From contig CATQGW010000001.1 of NCBI GenBank assembly GCA_958295515.1, forward strand, positions 1,194,658-1,258,657: a DNA stretch of 64,000 bases, written 5' to 3'. Every line of letters begins with the position of its first letter. The first letter of the stretch is position 1. Shown piece after piece: positions 8,422 through 18,690 of this stretch. The translations under genes and the position numbers were made by a program. Origin of the DNA: an uncultured Dehalococcoidia bacterium. GTDB lineage: Bacteria; Chloroflexota; Dehalococcoidia; Bin125. Below the pieces are notes generated by a model. It saw only the letters and a program-made list of their open reading frames with translations. It was not told the DNA's origin and did no database searches.

Positions 8422-11400
8422 ATGAGCAAGTGGGCAGGCGTTGATGGTGAGATCGGACAATACGTCCGCGATGAGTCGCAGCGGACGCTGGATGCCTATC
8501 GCGCCCAGCCGAATCTGGTCGAGGAGCAAGCGAACCAGGAGCAGGACACCGCTCGTGGGGGCTACGCAGACCGCCAGATAGTCGAACTCGTCCAAAACAG
8601 CGCGGATCAGCTGGCCAAAGCTAGCGGCGGACGCGTCTACATCCAGCTCACTGAGTCATATCTCTACTGTGCCGACGACGGTGCGCCGCTCGGCAAGGAA
8701 GGAGCGAAGGCGCTGCTCTTCTCGCATCTCTCGCCCAAGCGAGCGACGGCGGAGATCGGGCGTTTTGGCGTGGGCTTCAAGTCGGTTTTGCGCGTCACCG
8801 ATAAGCCGGCGGTGTTCAGCCGCAGCGGCTCGATTCAGTTCGACAGGCAGAGAGCCAAACAGCGCATCGCCAAGGTCGCGTCGGAGGTCAGTGCCTATCC
8901 GGTGCTGCGCATTGCAGAACCGATCGATCCGGAGGCTGCGGCGAAAGCCGATCCCGAACTCGCGAGGCTGATGGGCTGGGCGCGAAATGTTGTCCGCCTC
9001 TCGCTCAAGCGGGAGGCGCGCGAGCACCTCGCTGACCAGCTCCGCGCGTTCGCGCCTGAGTTTTTGCTCTTTGTGCCGCATGTCCGTCAGCTGGACATGG
9101 TGGGTGACGCTGACGACGAATCACGCCGTATTCGGTTGACCGATGCGGGTGGACAATTCGAGCTCAACGACGGCAACCAGCGGTCGTGGTGGATGATCTT
9201 CGGTCGCTCGCACGAGCTGACCGACCGCGCGAAAGGCGACAGTCAAGTATTTGATGATGCGGAGCGTGTCAATATGGCGTGGGCGGCGCCGCTGGACGCA
9301 CGCAATCCGCTTCAGCAATTTTGGGCGTTCTTCCCGACCCAAACCAGCAGCTTGGTGGCGGGCATCCTCAACGCGCCGTGGAAGACGAACGAGGATCGGC
9401 AGAGCTTGCTTCCGGGCGTCTACAACGACGAGTTGATCGGTGCGGCGGCGCAGCTGGTCGCCGACTCGTTGCCGAGCCTGCCGACGCCGGAGGACCCGGC
9501 GCGGCACTTGGACGCGCTGCCGCGTCGCGCGGAAGCTGGCGACAACGACCAAGCAGACCTGCTGCGCCGGCGTCTGTATGGGCGACTCGAAGATGCGCCG
9601 ATCATCCCTGACCAGGAGGGCGTGTTGCGACGCATCCGGGACTTGCAGATTCCGCCTGCCGAGTTGACGCCGGGACAACGCGTCGAGTCTGCACCCTTGG
9701 ATCGATGGCGCGCCTATGAACACCACCCGATCGATTGGGTGCACCACAACGCGCTGACCAGCGATCGCCTTGCGGTGATCGGCAGAATCAACGTGGGAGG
9801 GAGGCTCGATCGTGGTTACCCGCATCGTGCTGAGATCGCGACATGGCTCACCGCGCTGGTCCACGAAGGACAGAATCGGGACGATGCGATTCGAGCCTCA
9901 ATGGCGGCGATTCAGGCAGCGACGCTGATTCCGGGATCTGTCCGTAAGGGCAAAGACTTGGGGCGTATCGTGTTCACGGCTGGCAACGCGTGGGCACCGC
10001 TCGATCCGGACTCGATTCACCTCGGTGGCGATGATCCCTCCGCGTCCGTTCATTCGGAACTGGAAGCGGACCCAGAAACGCTGAAGGCATTGCAATCTCT
10101 GGGCATCAAACCGCTGTCCCCCGAAAGCGCGTTTCGGCGAGTTGCCGCAACGCTCCTTGGCAGTGGTGAGGGCAACGCTGTCGTTCAGGGTGCGGACGAT
10201 CTGTTGGAGGTGTTCTGGAGCCTCAGCCGCAACCTTGACTCACGTTCAGCGGCGGCGGAGATCACGTCGCATGACGATTGGATGAACCGGCTCAGAGTAA
10301 AGACAATCTCCGGAAGCTGGCAGCCCGTCTCGCGGACGCTGTTGCCTGGTGACATCGTACCGGCAGACGGCAGTCGAGACACCGCAGTAGCGATCGATAT
10401 TCAATTCCACAGCAACGATCATTCACTTCTCATCGATCTCGGGATGGATGACATGCCGCGTGCGTGTGAGGTAAGCAGTCACGTTCCCGAGTTCCTCGAC
10501 GACTACGTTTCGGCATGTATTGATCGGTTTGTTCAGGAAGCTCATCCGAAACGACCTCGACGGGAACTGGTGTACCTGTACGCCAGGCACGATGTTGAAC
10601 CACTCGACACCCTTCCCATACTGACGGATGCTGGTCGCTTAGCGTTCACAGACGCATTATTGCAGCTGGACCCATCGTATGACGAATGGACTGTGCGGCA
10701 CAGCACTCAAGGCAATTATCCGACTGTCAAGGTTAACTCCTTTGCGGTCGAGGCTCTCCGCCAATTCGGTCGTGTCGAGACCTCTGTCGGCATTCAGCCG
10801 CTTGCCGATGGCCTGGGCGATACGCCGAAGAATCGCGAAGTGCAGCGGTGGCTTCTCGAACATCCGAAGACGCGACAGATTCGCGAAGTCTTTCCCGATT
10901 TGCAGGTCGCCCATGACGGCGAGGTTGAGGTTGTAGGCGACGACGAACCGATCCCGTTGCTTGATGTCTGGCCCGGCTTGGCGATGCACATAAGGCCCGA
11001 AGATCAACATCTCCAGCTCACTCGCTGTGATCGAATCTTGGATGCCGCGACAGGGGATGTGGTGCTGTTCGATTGCGTGCAGCGCGGCAACGCATTGTTC
11101 GTGGTGTGGAAGGACGACGAGCGTGCGGAGCTTGCCGCTGTCGTGACGCACCTGAAGCTGGAGATCGATGAGCAGGTACTCGACGCGATCCTACGGCGCG
11201 ACACACCAGCCGACATTGAGGCGGCAAGGGCGCGAGTGCGGGAGCAGACGACCGACGCAGCGCGGCTTCTTACGGCTGTCGGAGAGAAGAACCTTCTGGC
11301 CGGACTGCCCGCCGCACTCGTTGGGCTTCTTGCTGGAGATACCCCGGCGTTCACGGAACTGGAGGTTGCGAAGGCAGCGATTGCAACATTCCATAGCGGA

Positions 11401-12849
11401 GCGCTGCGAGAGTACCGACACAGGATTGGACATTTGGGGCCGCCGAGGATGTGGGCAGGCGGCCGACAGGCATTGGAGTTCGTTGCGTCGCTTGGCTTCG
11501 GTCCCGAGTGGGCGGGCAGGCCTAGTCCCAAGCGGTCGCCGTTCGTTGATGTGCCCGGCCCGCGGTCGCTCCCCGACCTACACGATTACCAGGAAACCAT
11601 CGTCGGGAACGTCAGAGCGATGCTCCGCCGCGAGCATCCGTCCGGCGAGAACCGCGGGCTACTGAGCATGCCTACGGGTTCAGGCAAGACTCGTGTCGCG
11701 GTGCAAGCCCTCATCGAGGTGATCCGCGACGACGACTTCGGCGGCACTGTGCTTTGGGTCGCTGATCGCGACGAGCTCTGCGAGCAGGCGGTGGAGGTCT
11801 GGCAACAGGCGTGGGCGAGCATCGGACCCGAAGCGGCGCCGCTGCGCGTCTCGCGGTGGTGGGCGGGTCAACGTACGCCGCAAGCGCCGGGCGGCCATCA
11901 CGTCATCGTGGCCACGATCCAAACGTTGCGGGCGCGCATTGAGCGCGGCTCCTCAGCTGCCGATGTACTCGGTGATGTGACCGCCCTCGTCGTTGACGAA
12001 GCGCACGGCTCGATTGCACCGTCTTACACGCAACTCATGTCGGAGCTGAGACTGACGTTCCGTCGGACGGACGACGAGATTGCCCTGCTGGGGCTGACGG
12101 CGACGCCGTATCGGGGGCTTGACGCGACCGAAACTGAGCGGCTCGTCAGGCGCTACGGATCGAATCGGTTGGACTTTGGCGCGTTTGGCAGCGACGACCC
12201 TGAGAAGGTGATCCGGCAGCTGCAGGAGATGACTGTGCTGACGGAAGTCGACCACACAGTGATCGGCGGTATCACCGTTCAGCTCACCGACGCGGAGAAG
12301 ATACAAGCGGAGGACAGGCCGTGGCTGCCGGACTCTGTTGAGGAACGCCTGGCGGCGGACGCGAACCGCACCAAGGCGATCATTCGCGCATACAAGACGC
12401 AGGTTCGGTCCATCGGCGCCAACGTGCCCACGTTGATCTTCGCCACATCCGTCGCTCACGCTGAGACGATTGCGGCGGTGCTCTCGCTGGACGGCGTCGC
12501 CGCGCGTGCCGTGAGTGGAAATACCGAGACATCGGTCCGCCGCAGCATCGTTGAGCAGTTCCGCGCCGGCGAGATCGATGTGCTGGTCAACTACGGCGTC
12601 TTCCGCGAAGGGTTCGACGCGCCCAAAACTCGCGCAATCATCGTCGCACGGCCGGTCTACAGCCCCAACCTCTACTTCCAGATGATCGGGCGCGGCCTGC
12701 GCGGCGAGCTCAACGGTGGCAGCGACCGCTGCCTGATTCTCGATGTCGAGGACAACATCCAGAACTTTGACCGCGCCCTCGCCTTCTCCGAGCTCGATTG
12801 GCTCTGGGCTGAGTCGCGCGACGCCCAAATTGCCCGCACTCGGCTGTAG
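8422..12849 (+). CDS. Sacsin-type HATPase / SF2 helicase fusion, candidate defence protein
   Basis: A 1475-residue two-engine protein. Residues about 15-200 are a sacsin/Hsp90-like Bergerat ATPase: ELVQNSADQL (Glu55, Asn59), CADDGAP (83-89) and GRFGVGFKS (113-121). Residues about 1060-1460 are a superfamily-2 helicase of the type I restriction-subunit style: PTGSGKT (1084-1090), DEAH (1192-1195), GLTATPYRG, a second RecA fold with LIFATSVAHAET, and QMIGRGLRG (1420-1428). The ~850 residues between them are unrecognised. No nuclease or methylase domain is apparent. Similar fusions of GHKL ATPases and helicases are linked to phage defence, but this activity is inferred. Composition is mosaic (27/60 G+C in 10381-10440, 38/60 in 12601-12660, against 48/60 in capA 7501-7560), which supports acquisition. 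It ends 20 bp before tRNA-Ala and has its own strong promoter. Confidence 0.8.
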   Translation: MSKWAGVDGEIGQYVRDESQRTLDAYRAQPNLVEEQANQEQDTARGGYADRQIVELVQNSADQLAKASGGRVYIQLTESYLYCADDGAPLGKEGAKALLFSHLSPKRATAEIGRFGVGFKSVLRVTDKPAVFSRSGSIQFDRQRAKQRIAKVASEVSAYPVLRIAEPIDPEAAAKADPELARLMGWARNVVRLSLKREAREHLADQLRAFAPEFLLFVPHVRQLDMVGDADDESRRIRLTDAGGQFELNDGNQRSWWMIFGRSHELTDRAKGDSQVFDDAERVNMAWAAPLDARNPLQQFWAFFPTQTSSLVAGILNAPWKTNEDRQSLLPGVYNDELIGAAAQLVADSLPSLPTPEDPARHLDALPRRAEAGDNDQADLLRRRLYGRLEDAPIIPDQEGVLRRIRDLQIPPAELTPGQRVESAPLDRWRAYEHHPIDWVHHNALTSDRLAVIGRINVGGRLDRGYPHRAEIATWLTALVHEGQNRDDAIRASMAAIQAATLIPGSVRKGKDLGRIVFTAGNAWAPLDPDSIHLGGDDPSASVHSELEADPETLKALQSLGIKPLSPESAFRRVAATLLGSGEGNAVVQGADDLLEVFWSLSRNLDSRSAAAEITSHDDWMNRLRVKTISGSWQPVSRTLLPGDIVPADGSRDTAVAIDIQFHSNDHSLLIDLGMDDMPRACEVSSHVPEFLDDYVSACIDRFVQEAHPKRPRRELVYLYARHDVEPLDTLPILTDAGRLAFTDALLQLDPSYDEWTVRHSTQGNYPTVKVNSFAVEALRQFGRVETSVGIQPLADGLGDTPKNREVQRWLLEHPKTRQIREVFPDLQVAHDGEVEVVGDDEPIPLLDVWPGLAMHIRPEDQHLQLTRCDRILDAATGDVVLFDCVQRGNALFVVWKDDERAELAAVVTHLKLEIDEQVLDAILRRDTPADIEAARARVREQTTDAARLLTAVGEKNLLAGLPAALVGLLAGDTPAFTELEVAKAAIATFHSGALREYRHRIGHLGPPRMWAGGRQALEFVASLGFGPEWAGRPSPKRSPFVDVPGPRSLPDLHDYQETIVGNVRAMLRREHPSGENRGLLSMPTGSGKTRVAVQALIEVIRDDDFGGTVLWVADRDELCEQAVEVWQQAWASIGPEAAPLRVSRWWAGQRTPQAPGGHHVIVATIQTLRARIERGSSAADVLGDVTALVVDEAHGSIAPSYTQLMSELRLTFRRTDDEIALLGLTATPYRGLDATETERLVRRYGSNRLDFGAFGSDDPEKVIRQLQEMTVLTEVDHTVIGGITVQLTDAEKIQAEDRPWLPDSVEERLAADANRTKAIIRAYKTQVRSIGANVPTLIFATSVAHAETIAAVLSLDGVAARAVSGNTETSVRRSIVEQFRAGEIDVLVNYGVFREGFDAPKTRAIIVARPVYSPNLYFQMIGRGLRGELNGGSDRCLILDVEDNIQNFDRALAFSELDWLWAESRDAQIARTRL

Positions 12850-12859
12850 CCGATACCCT
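12830..12859 (+). promoter_or_regulatory. tRNA-Ala promoter (TTGCCC - 18 bp - TACCCT)
   Basis: TTGCCC at 12830-12835 lies inside the 3' end of the helicase gene, with TACCCT at 12854-12859 and the tRNA starting at 12870. The same -35 word recurs before the 5S gene. Confidence 0.5.
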
Positions 12860-12869
12860 CTCACCAAGC

Positions 12870-12945
12870 GGGGCCGTAGCTCAGCTGGGAGAGCGCCGCC
12901 CTTGCACGGCGGAGGTCAGGGGTTCGAGCCCCCTCGGCTCCACCA
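12870..12945 (+). tRNA. tRNA-Ala (anticodon UGC), CCA encoded
   Basis: The cloverleaf has acceptor GGGGCCG paired with CGGCTCC (12935-12941, one G-U pair), D-arm AGCTCAGCTGGGAGAGC, anticodon stem CCGCC/GGCGG around CTTGCAC with anticodon TGC, T-arm GGGGTTCGAGCCCC, discriminator A12942 and CCA 12943-12945. tRNA-Ala(UGC) is the usual second tRNA of a 16S-23S spacer. Here it is 6.3 kb from tRNA-Ile and is followed directly by 5S. Confidence 0.97.
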
Positions 12946-12955
12946 TTCGCCCCGT

Positions 12956-12983
12956 TTGCCCCTTTGGCCTGGCGTGCTATCCT
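12956..12983 (+). promoter_or_regulatory. 5S rRNA promoter (TTGCCC - 16 bp - TATCCT)
   Basis: TTGCCC at 12956-12961 and TATCCT at 12978-12983 sit in the 45-bp gap between tRNA-Ala and 5S. The expected transcription start coincides with the first base of the 5S closing stem (12991). Confidence 0.5.
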
Positions 12984-12990
12984 GCCTGTG

Positions 12991-13109
12991 GGCTGGTGAT
13001 TAGAGCGCGGTGGTCCCACCCGTTCCCATCCCGAACACGGCAGTGAAACGCCGCAGCGCCGACGATACTGGGGGGGCAACTCCCTGCGGAAAATAGGCCA
13101 TTGCCAGCC
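12991..13109 (+). rRNA. rrf: 5S ribosomal RNA
   Basis: About 119 nt. The terminal stem GGCTGG (12991-12996) pairs with CCAGCC (13104-13109). The core contains the universally conserved GTGGTCCCACCCGTTCCCAT, then CCGAACACGG and AGTGAAACGCCGCAGCGCC, and the loop E/helix IV region follows. There is no 23S gene upstream: only tRNA-Ala and a protein gene precede it, so this is an orphan 5S. A terminator follows 17 bp later. Confidence 0.95.
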
Positions 13110-13126
13110 CCTCTCACGCCTCACCG

Positions 13127-13150
13127 AGCCGCCCCTCTTCGGGCGGCTTT
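13127..13150 (+). terminator. Rho-independent terminator of the 5S unit
   Basis: AGCCGCCC (13127-13134), loop CTCTTC, GGGCGGCT (13141-13148), then TTT. A compact 8-bp GC-rich stem with a short T-run. Confidence 0.8.
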
Positions 13151-13236
13151 GTGCTTGCCGGCGCATCTCGGCGGCGCGCACCGCGCGCTGTGCTAGCCTG
13201 CGCGAACCTACGGAAAGGGGGCGGGCGCGACTTCGG

Positions 13237-14673
13237 TTGCGCCCCACTGCAAGTTTGACGACAGAAATCACCGAAACGACCACCATCGAGGCGGCTCCGC
13301 CGCCGACCGCTCCCATCGCCACCGAAGCGCCGCCCGCTCCGCCGCCCGCCGCCGACTCCATGGAGGCGCTGCTGGCCGAGGAAGGCCGCGAGCCGCTCAA
13401 TCCCCAGCGCGGCGATGTCATTGAGGGCGTCGTCGTCCACTGGAGCGGCGCCGCGCTGATCGTCGACGTCGGCGCCAAATCCGAGGGTGTGGTTCACCCC
13501 GAGGAGATGCGCTCGCTCGACATCCCCGACCGCGAAATGCTCAAAACCGGCGACATGATCCATGTCTACGTGACCGATTCCGAAGCCGAGGGCGGCGCGC
13601 TGGAGCTGTCGATCGACCGCGCCCGCGGCGAGCAGGGCTGGCACGAACTCCAGCGCCGCCACGACGCCGGCGAGGTCTTCGACGGCCGCGTGACCGGCAG
13701 CAACAAGGGCGGTCTGTTGGTCAACGTCGAGGGCGTCAACGCCTTCGTCCCGCTCAGCCAGATTGTCGGCATCACCGGCGACCGCGAGCAGGCCATCGCC
13801 CAGCTGAGCGAATACGAAGGCCGCTCGCTGCGCTTCAAGGTGATCGAAATCAATCGCCGCCGCAACCGCGTGATCCTCTCCGAGCGCGCCGCCGTGCAGG
13901 AATGGCGCGCCGAGCAGAAAGATCGCCTGCTCGACGAGCTGCACGAGAACGAAATCCGCACCGGGCGGATCACCAGCATCCGACCGTTCGGCGTCTTCGT
14001 CGACCTCGGCGGGGCGGACGGCCTCGCGCACCTCTCCGAGCTCTCTTGGGAGCGCGATGTGGACCCCGAGGCGATGTTCACCATCGGCCAGAGCGTCAAC
14101 GTCTACATCACCAAGATCGACAAAGATTCGAAGAAGATCGGCCTCTCGATTCGCCGCGCTTCGCCCGAGCAGTGGGACGAAGTGGTGGCCCGCTTCGAGG
14201 TCGGCCAGATGGTGCCCAGCACGGTCACCAAGCTGGTCACCTTCGGCGCGTTCGCGCGGCTCGAAGGCCCCGTCGAGGGGCTGGTGCATGTCTCCGAGCT
14301 GGCCGACCGCCGCATCACCCACCCGCGCGAGGTGGTCGTTGAGGGCGACATCATCCCGGCCAAGATCGTGCGGATCGAGCGCGATCGCCATCGTCTCGGC
14401 CTGAGCCTGCGCCAGGCCCGCACCGACGCGGAGCGCGCCGGCTGGATGTTCAACTCCGAAGGCGGCATTGCCCGCCTGCCCGACGATGTGGCCGAGCAGT
14501 TCGGTATCGAGCAGGGCGAAGCCCCGCCGCCGCCGCCGCCCAGCGAAGAGGCCGCCCCCGCCGGCGCGCCCCAGCCCGCCGCGGAGCCGGCGCTCCCCGC
14601 CCCGACCACGGCGATGGAGGAAGCCCTGCAGCGCGCCGGTGTCACGGATCGCGACTTCGGCTCGAACGGGTAG
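13237..14673 (+). CDS. rpsA: 30S ribosomal protein S1 (four S1 domains)
   Basis: About 478 residues. Four S1 RNA-binding OB folds are visible: about 50-125 (DVIEGVVVHWSGAALIVDVG), 145-210 (FDGRVTGSNKGGLLVNVEG), 240-305 (TGRITSIRPFGVFVDLGG) and 325-395 (STVTKLVTFGAFARLEG). The N-terminus is Thr/Ala/Pro rich and the C-terminal ~70 residues are a Pro/Ala linker with a short acidic end. S1 tethers mRNA to the 30S subunit. The four-domain form is typical of Gram-positive-like and Chloroflexota lineages; E. coli has six. No ATG precedes the first domain, so the start is TTG at 13237 or TTG at 13255. A TAGCCT -10 candidate is at 13194-13199. Confidence 0.88.
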   Translation: MRPTASLTTEITETTTIEAAPPPTAPIATEAPPAPPPAADSMEALLAEEGREPLNPQRGDVIEGVVVHWSGAALIVDVGAKSEGVVHPEEMRSLDIPDREMLKTGDMIHVYVTDSEAEGGALELSIDRARGEQGWHELQRRHDAGEVFDGRVTGSNKGGLLVNVEGVNAFVPLSQIVGITGDREQAIAQLSEYEGRSLRFKVIEINRRRNRVILSERAAVQEWRAEQKDRLLDELHENEIRTGRITSIRPFGVFVDLGGADGLAHLSELSWERDVDPEAMFTIGQSVNVYITKIDKDSKKIGLSIRRASPEQWDEVVARFEVGQMVPSTVTKLVTFGAFARLEGPVEGLVHVSELADRRITHPREVVVEGDIIPAKIVRIERDRHRLGLSLRQARTDAERAGWMFNSEGGIARLPDDVAEQFGIEQGEAPPPPPPSEEAAPAGAPQPAAEPALPAPTTAMEEALQRAGVTDRDFGSNG

Positions 14674-14687
14674 CCCCGCCCCCACTT

Positions 14688-14857
14688 CCGTCATTCCCGC
14701 CCCCGAGCGGGAATCTCCCCGTCCGAATCTCCGAAGCCCCGCCATGGGATTCCCGCTTTCGCGGGAATGACGGAGGACGGGACGGGAATGACGGAGGATG
14801 GGGTGGGAATGACGGAGGACGGGGCGGGAATGACGGAGGATGCGGCGGGAATGACCG
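14688..14857. repeat. REPIN-like element with a 21-bp tandem array (R1)
   Basis: The element lies 14 bp after the rpsA stop. A left hairpin half (CCGTCATTCCCGC... from 14688) and an inverted right half ending GCGGGAATGACGG (14761-14773) flank about 40 bp. The right end has expanded into a tandem array of period 21: GGGAATGACGG recurs at 14763, 14784, 14805 and 14826, with a degenerate copy at 14847. The connecting sequence alternates GGAC and GGAT, suggesting a 42-bp higher-order unit. No gene is seen in 14674-14943. Confidence 0.85.
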
Positions 14858-14902
14858 CATTGGGGCGATCAAACTGCATGGACGCTGTTCGCGGCTAGCT
14901 GG

Positions 14903-14930
14903 TAGGCTGATTTCACACGAGCGAGCGTGT
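14903..14930 (+). promoter_or_regulatory. clpC promoter with overlapping inverted repeat
   Basis: A -10 candidate TAGGCT at 14903-14908 is followed by the inverted repeat ACACG-N6-CGTGT (14915-14919/14926-14930), which covers the expected start site. Stress regulators commonly act on clp genes from such positions, but this is not a recognisable CIRCE, CtsR or HspR site. The identity of any regulator is unknown. Confidence 0.35.
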
Positions 14931-14943
14931 ACGGGAGGGTGTC

Positions 14944-17490
<2,547 letters not shown>

Positions 17491-17529
17491 CCCCCTCCTG
17501 CACCACCGCCGCTGTTCCGCGCCTCACTC

Positions 17530-17557
17530 CGTCATTCCCGCGTTCGCGGGAATGACG
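17530..17557. repeat. Single-hairpin repeat (R2)
   Basis: A near-perfect palindrome: CGTCATTCCCGCG (17530-17542), TT, CGCGGGAATGACG (17545-17557). It lies between the convergent clpC and rodA genes, 39 bp after clpC, and could also act as a weak bidirectional terminator. It has no T-run. Confidence 0.85.
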
Positions 17558-17571
17558 AGACGCAACAACCC

Positions 17572-18690
17572 TCACGCCCCGCGCGGACGATGATCCTCCC
17601 GCCAGGCCAACACGCTTTGCAGCAATCCCAACCCCACGAACAGCATCAGCAGCGACGAATTGCCGATGCTGATGAACGGCAGCGGAATGCCGGTGACCGG
17701 CAGCAGGCGAATGTTGATCGCCACGTTGATGAACGCCTGCACCGCGATCATCGTCAGCATTCCCACCGCCAGCAGCTGGCCGAGCGGCTCGGGCGAGCGC
17801 GAGGCCACCCGCAGAATGCGGAACAACAGCAAGATCATCAGCCCGAACAACACCATCGCCCCGACAAAGCCCAGCTCCTCGCCGATCACCGTGAAGATGA
17901 AGTCCGTCGTCTGAATGCGCACGAAATCGAGCTGCGTCTGCGTGCCCTGCGTCAGCCCCTGCCCCCACAGCCCGCCCGAACCGACCGAGGTCTCCGCCTG
18001 AATCACGTTGAAGCCCGCTCCCTGCGGATCCGATGTGGGGTCGATGAACGCGCGGATGCGATCGCGCTGGTAGTCCTGCACGTTGGCCGCCAGCCCGACC
18101 GGGATCAGGCAAAGCCCAATCGCCAGCAGAATCAGATAGTGGCGCAGCCGCGCGCCGGCGAAGGCGGTCATCACCAGCCAGAGCGCCACGAACACGATCG
18201 CGCTGCCCGCGTCCGGCTCCAGGAAGACCAGCGCCGCCGGCAGCGCCGTGATCAGCAGCGAGGCCCCGAACACCCGAAACTCCTGCAGACGGTCGCGGTA
18301 GTCGGTCAAGAATTTGGCGAGCCCGATGATCGTCATCAGCTTGCCGATCTCCGAAGCCTGCACCACCGTGAAGCCGAGATCGAACCAGCGCCGCGAGCCG
18401 AACTCCTCGCTGCCCAGGAACAACACCGCGATCAGCACCACGATGCCGAAGCCGTAGGCCAGCCAGCCCAGCGCGTCGATCAGCCGGTAATCCACCCGCG
18501 TCATCGCGATCATCAGCAGCGCGCCGACCGCGGCGAACCCGATGTGCCGCTGCACCTCGCTGGACAGCACGAACCCCTCCGCGCCGCGCGGCAGCGAGGC
18601 GCTGTAGATGACCAGCGCGCCGTAGGCGGTCAGCGCCAGCGCGGCGACCAGCAACAGCGGATCGAAGTGTCGCCAGGAATACCCGGTCAT
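17572..18690 (-). CDS. rodA: Rod shape-determining SEDS glycosyltransferase RodA
   Basis: A 372-residue polytopic membrane protein of the FtsW/RodA/SpoVE (SEDS) family, with about ten hydrophobic segments. The family signature near the C-terminus, INIRLLPVTGIPLPFISIGN followed by GNSSLL, and the FLEPDAGSAIVF motif are visible. RodA polymerises lipid II into glycan strands during elongation, paired with PBP2. Its ATG overlaps the mrdA stop by 4 bp (ATGA, 18687-18690), so the two are translationally coupled. RodA rather than FtsW is chosen because it follows mreBCD and PBP2. It is the last gene of the mre operon. Confidence 0.92.
   Translation of the reverse strand: MTGYSWRHFDPLLLVAALALTAYGALVIYSASLPRGAEGFVLSSEVQRHIGFAAVGALLMIAMTRVDYRLIDALGWLAYGFGIVVLIAVLFLGSEEFGSRRWFDLGFTVVQASEIGKLMTIIGLAKFLTDYRDRLQEFRVFGASLLITALPAALVFLEPDAGSAIVFVALWLVMTAFAGARLRHYLILLAIGLCLIPVGLAANVQDYQRDRIRAFIDPTSDPQGAGFNVIQAETSVGSGGLWGQGLTQGTQTQLDFVRIQTTDFIFTVIGEELGFVGAMVLFGLMILLLFRILRVASRSPEPLGQLLAVGMLTMIAVQAFINVAINIRLLPVTGIPLPFISIGNSSLLMLFVGLGLLQSVLAWREDHRPRGA

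Noticed and set aside
12946..12990. Remnant of 23S rRNA between tRNA-Ala and 5S
   Set aside because: The 45-bp gap contains a promoter-like sequence only; no 23S-like motif is seen there or between 6562 and 12869.
14763..14857. CRISPR array
   Set aside because: The repeats are 21 bp with no unique spacers and are part of the REPIN-like element; no cas genes are present.
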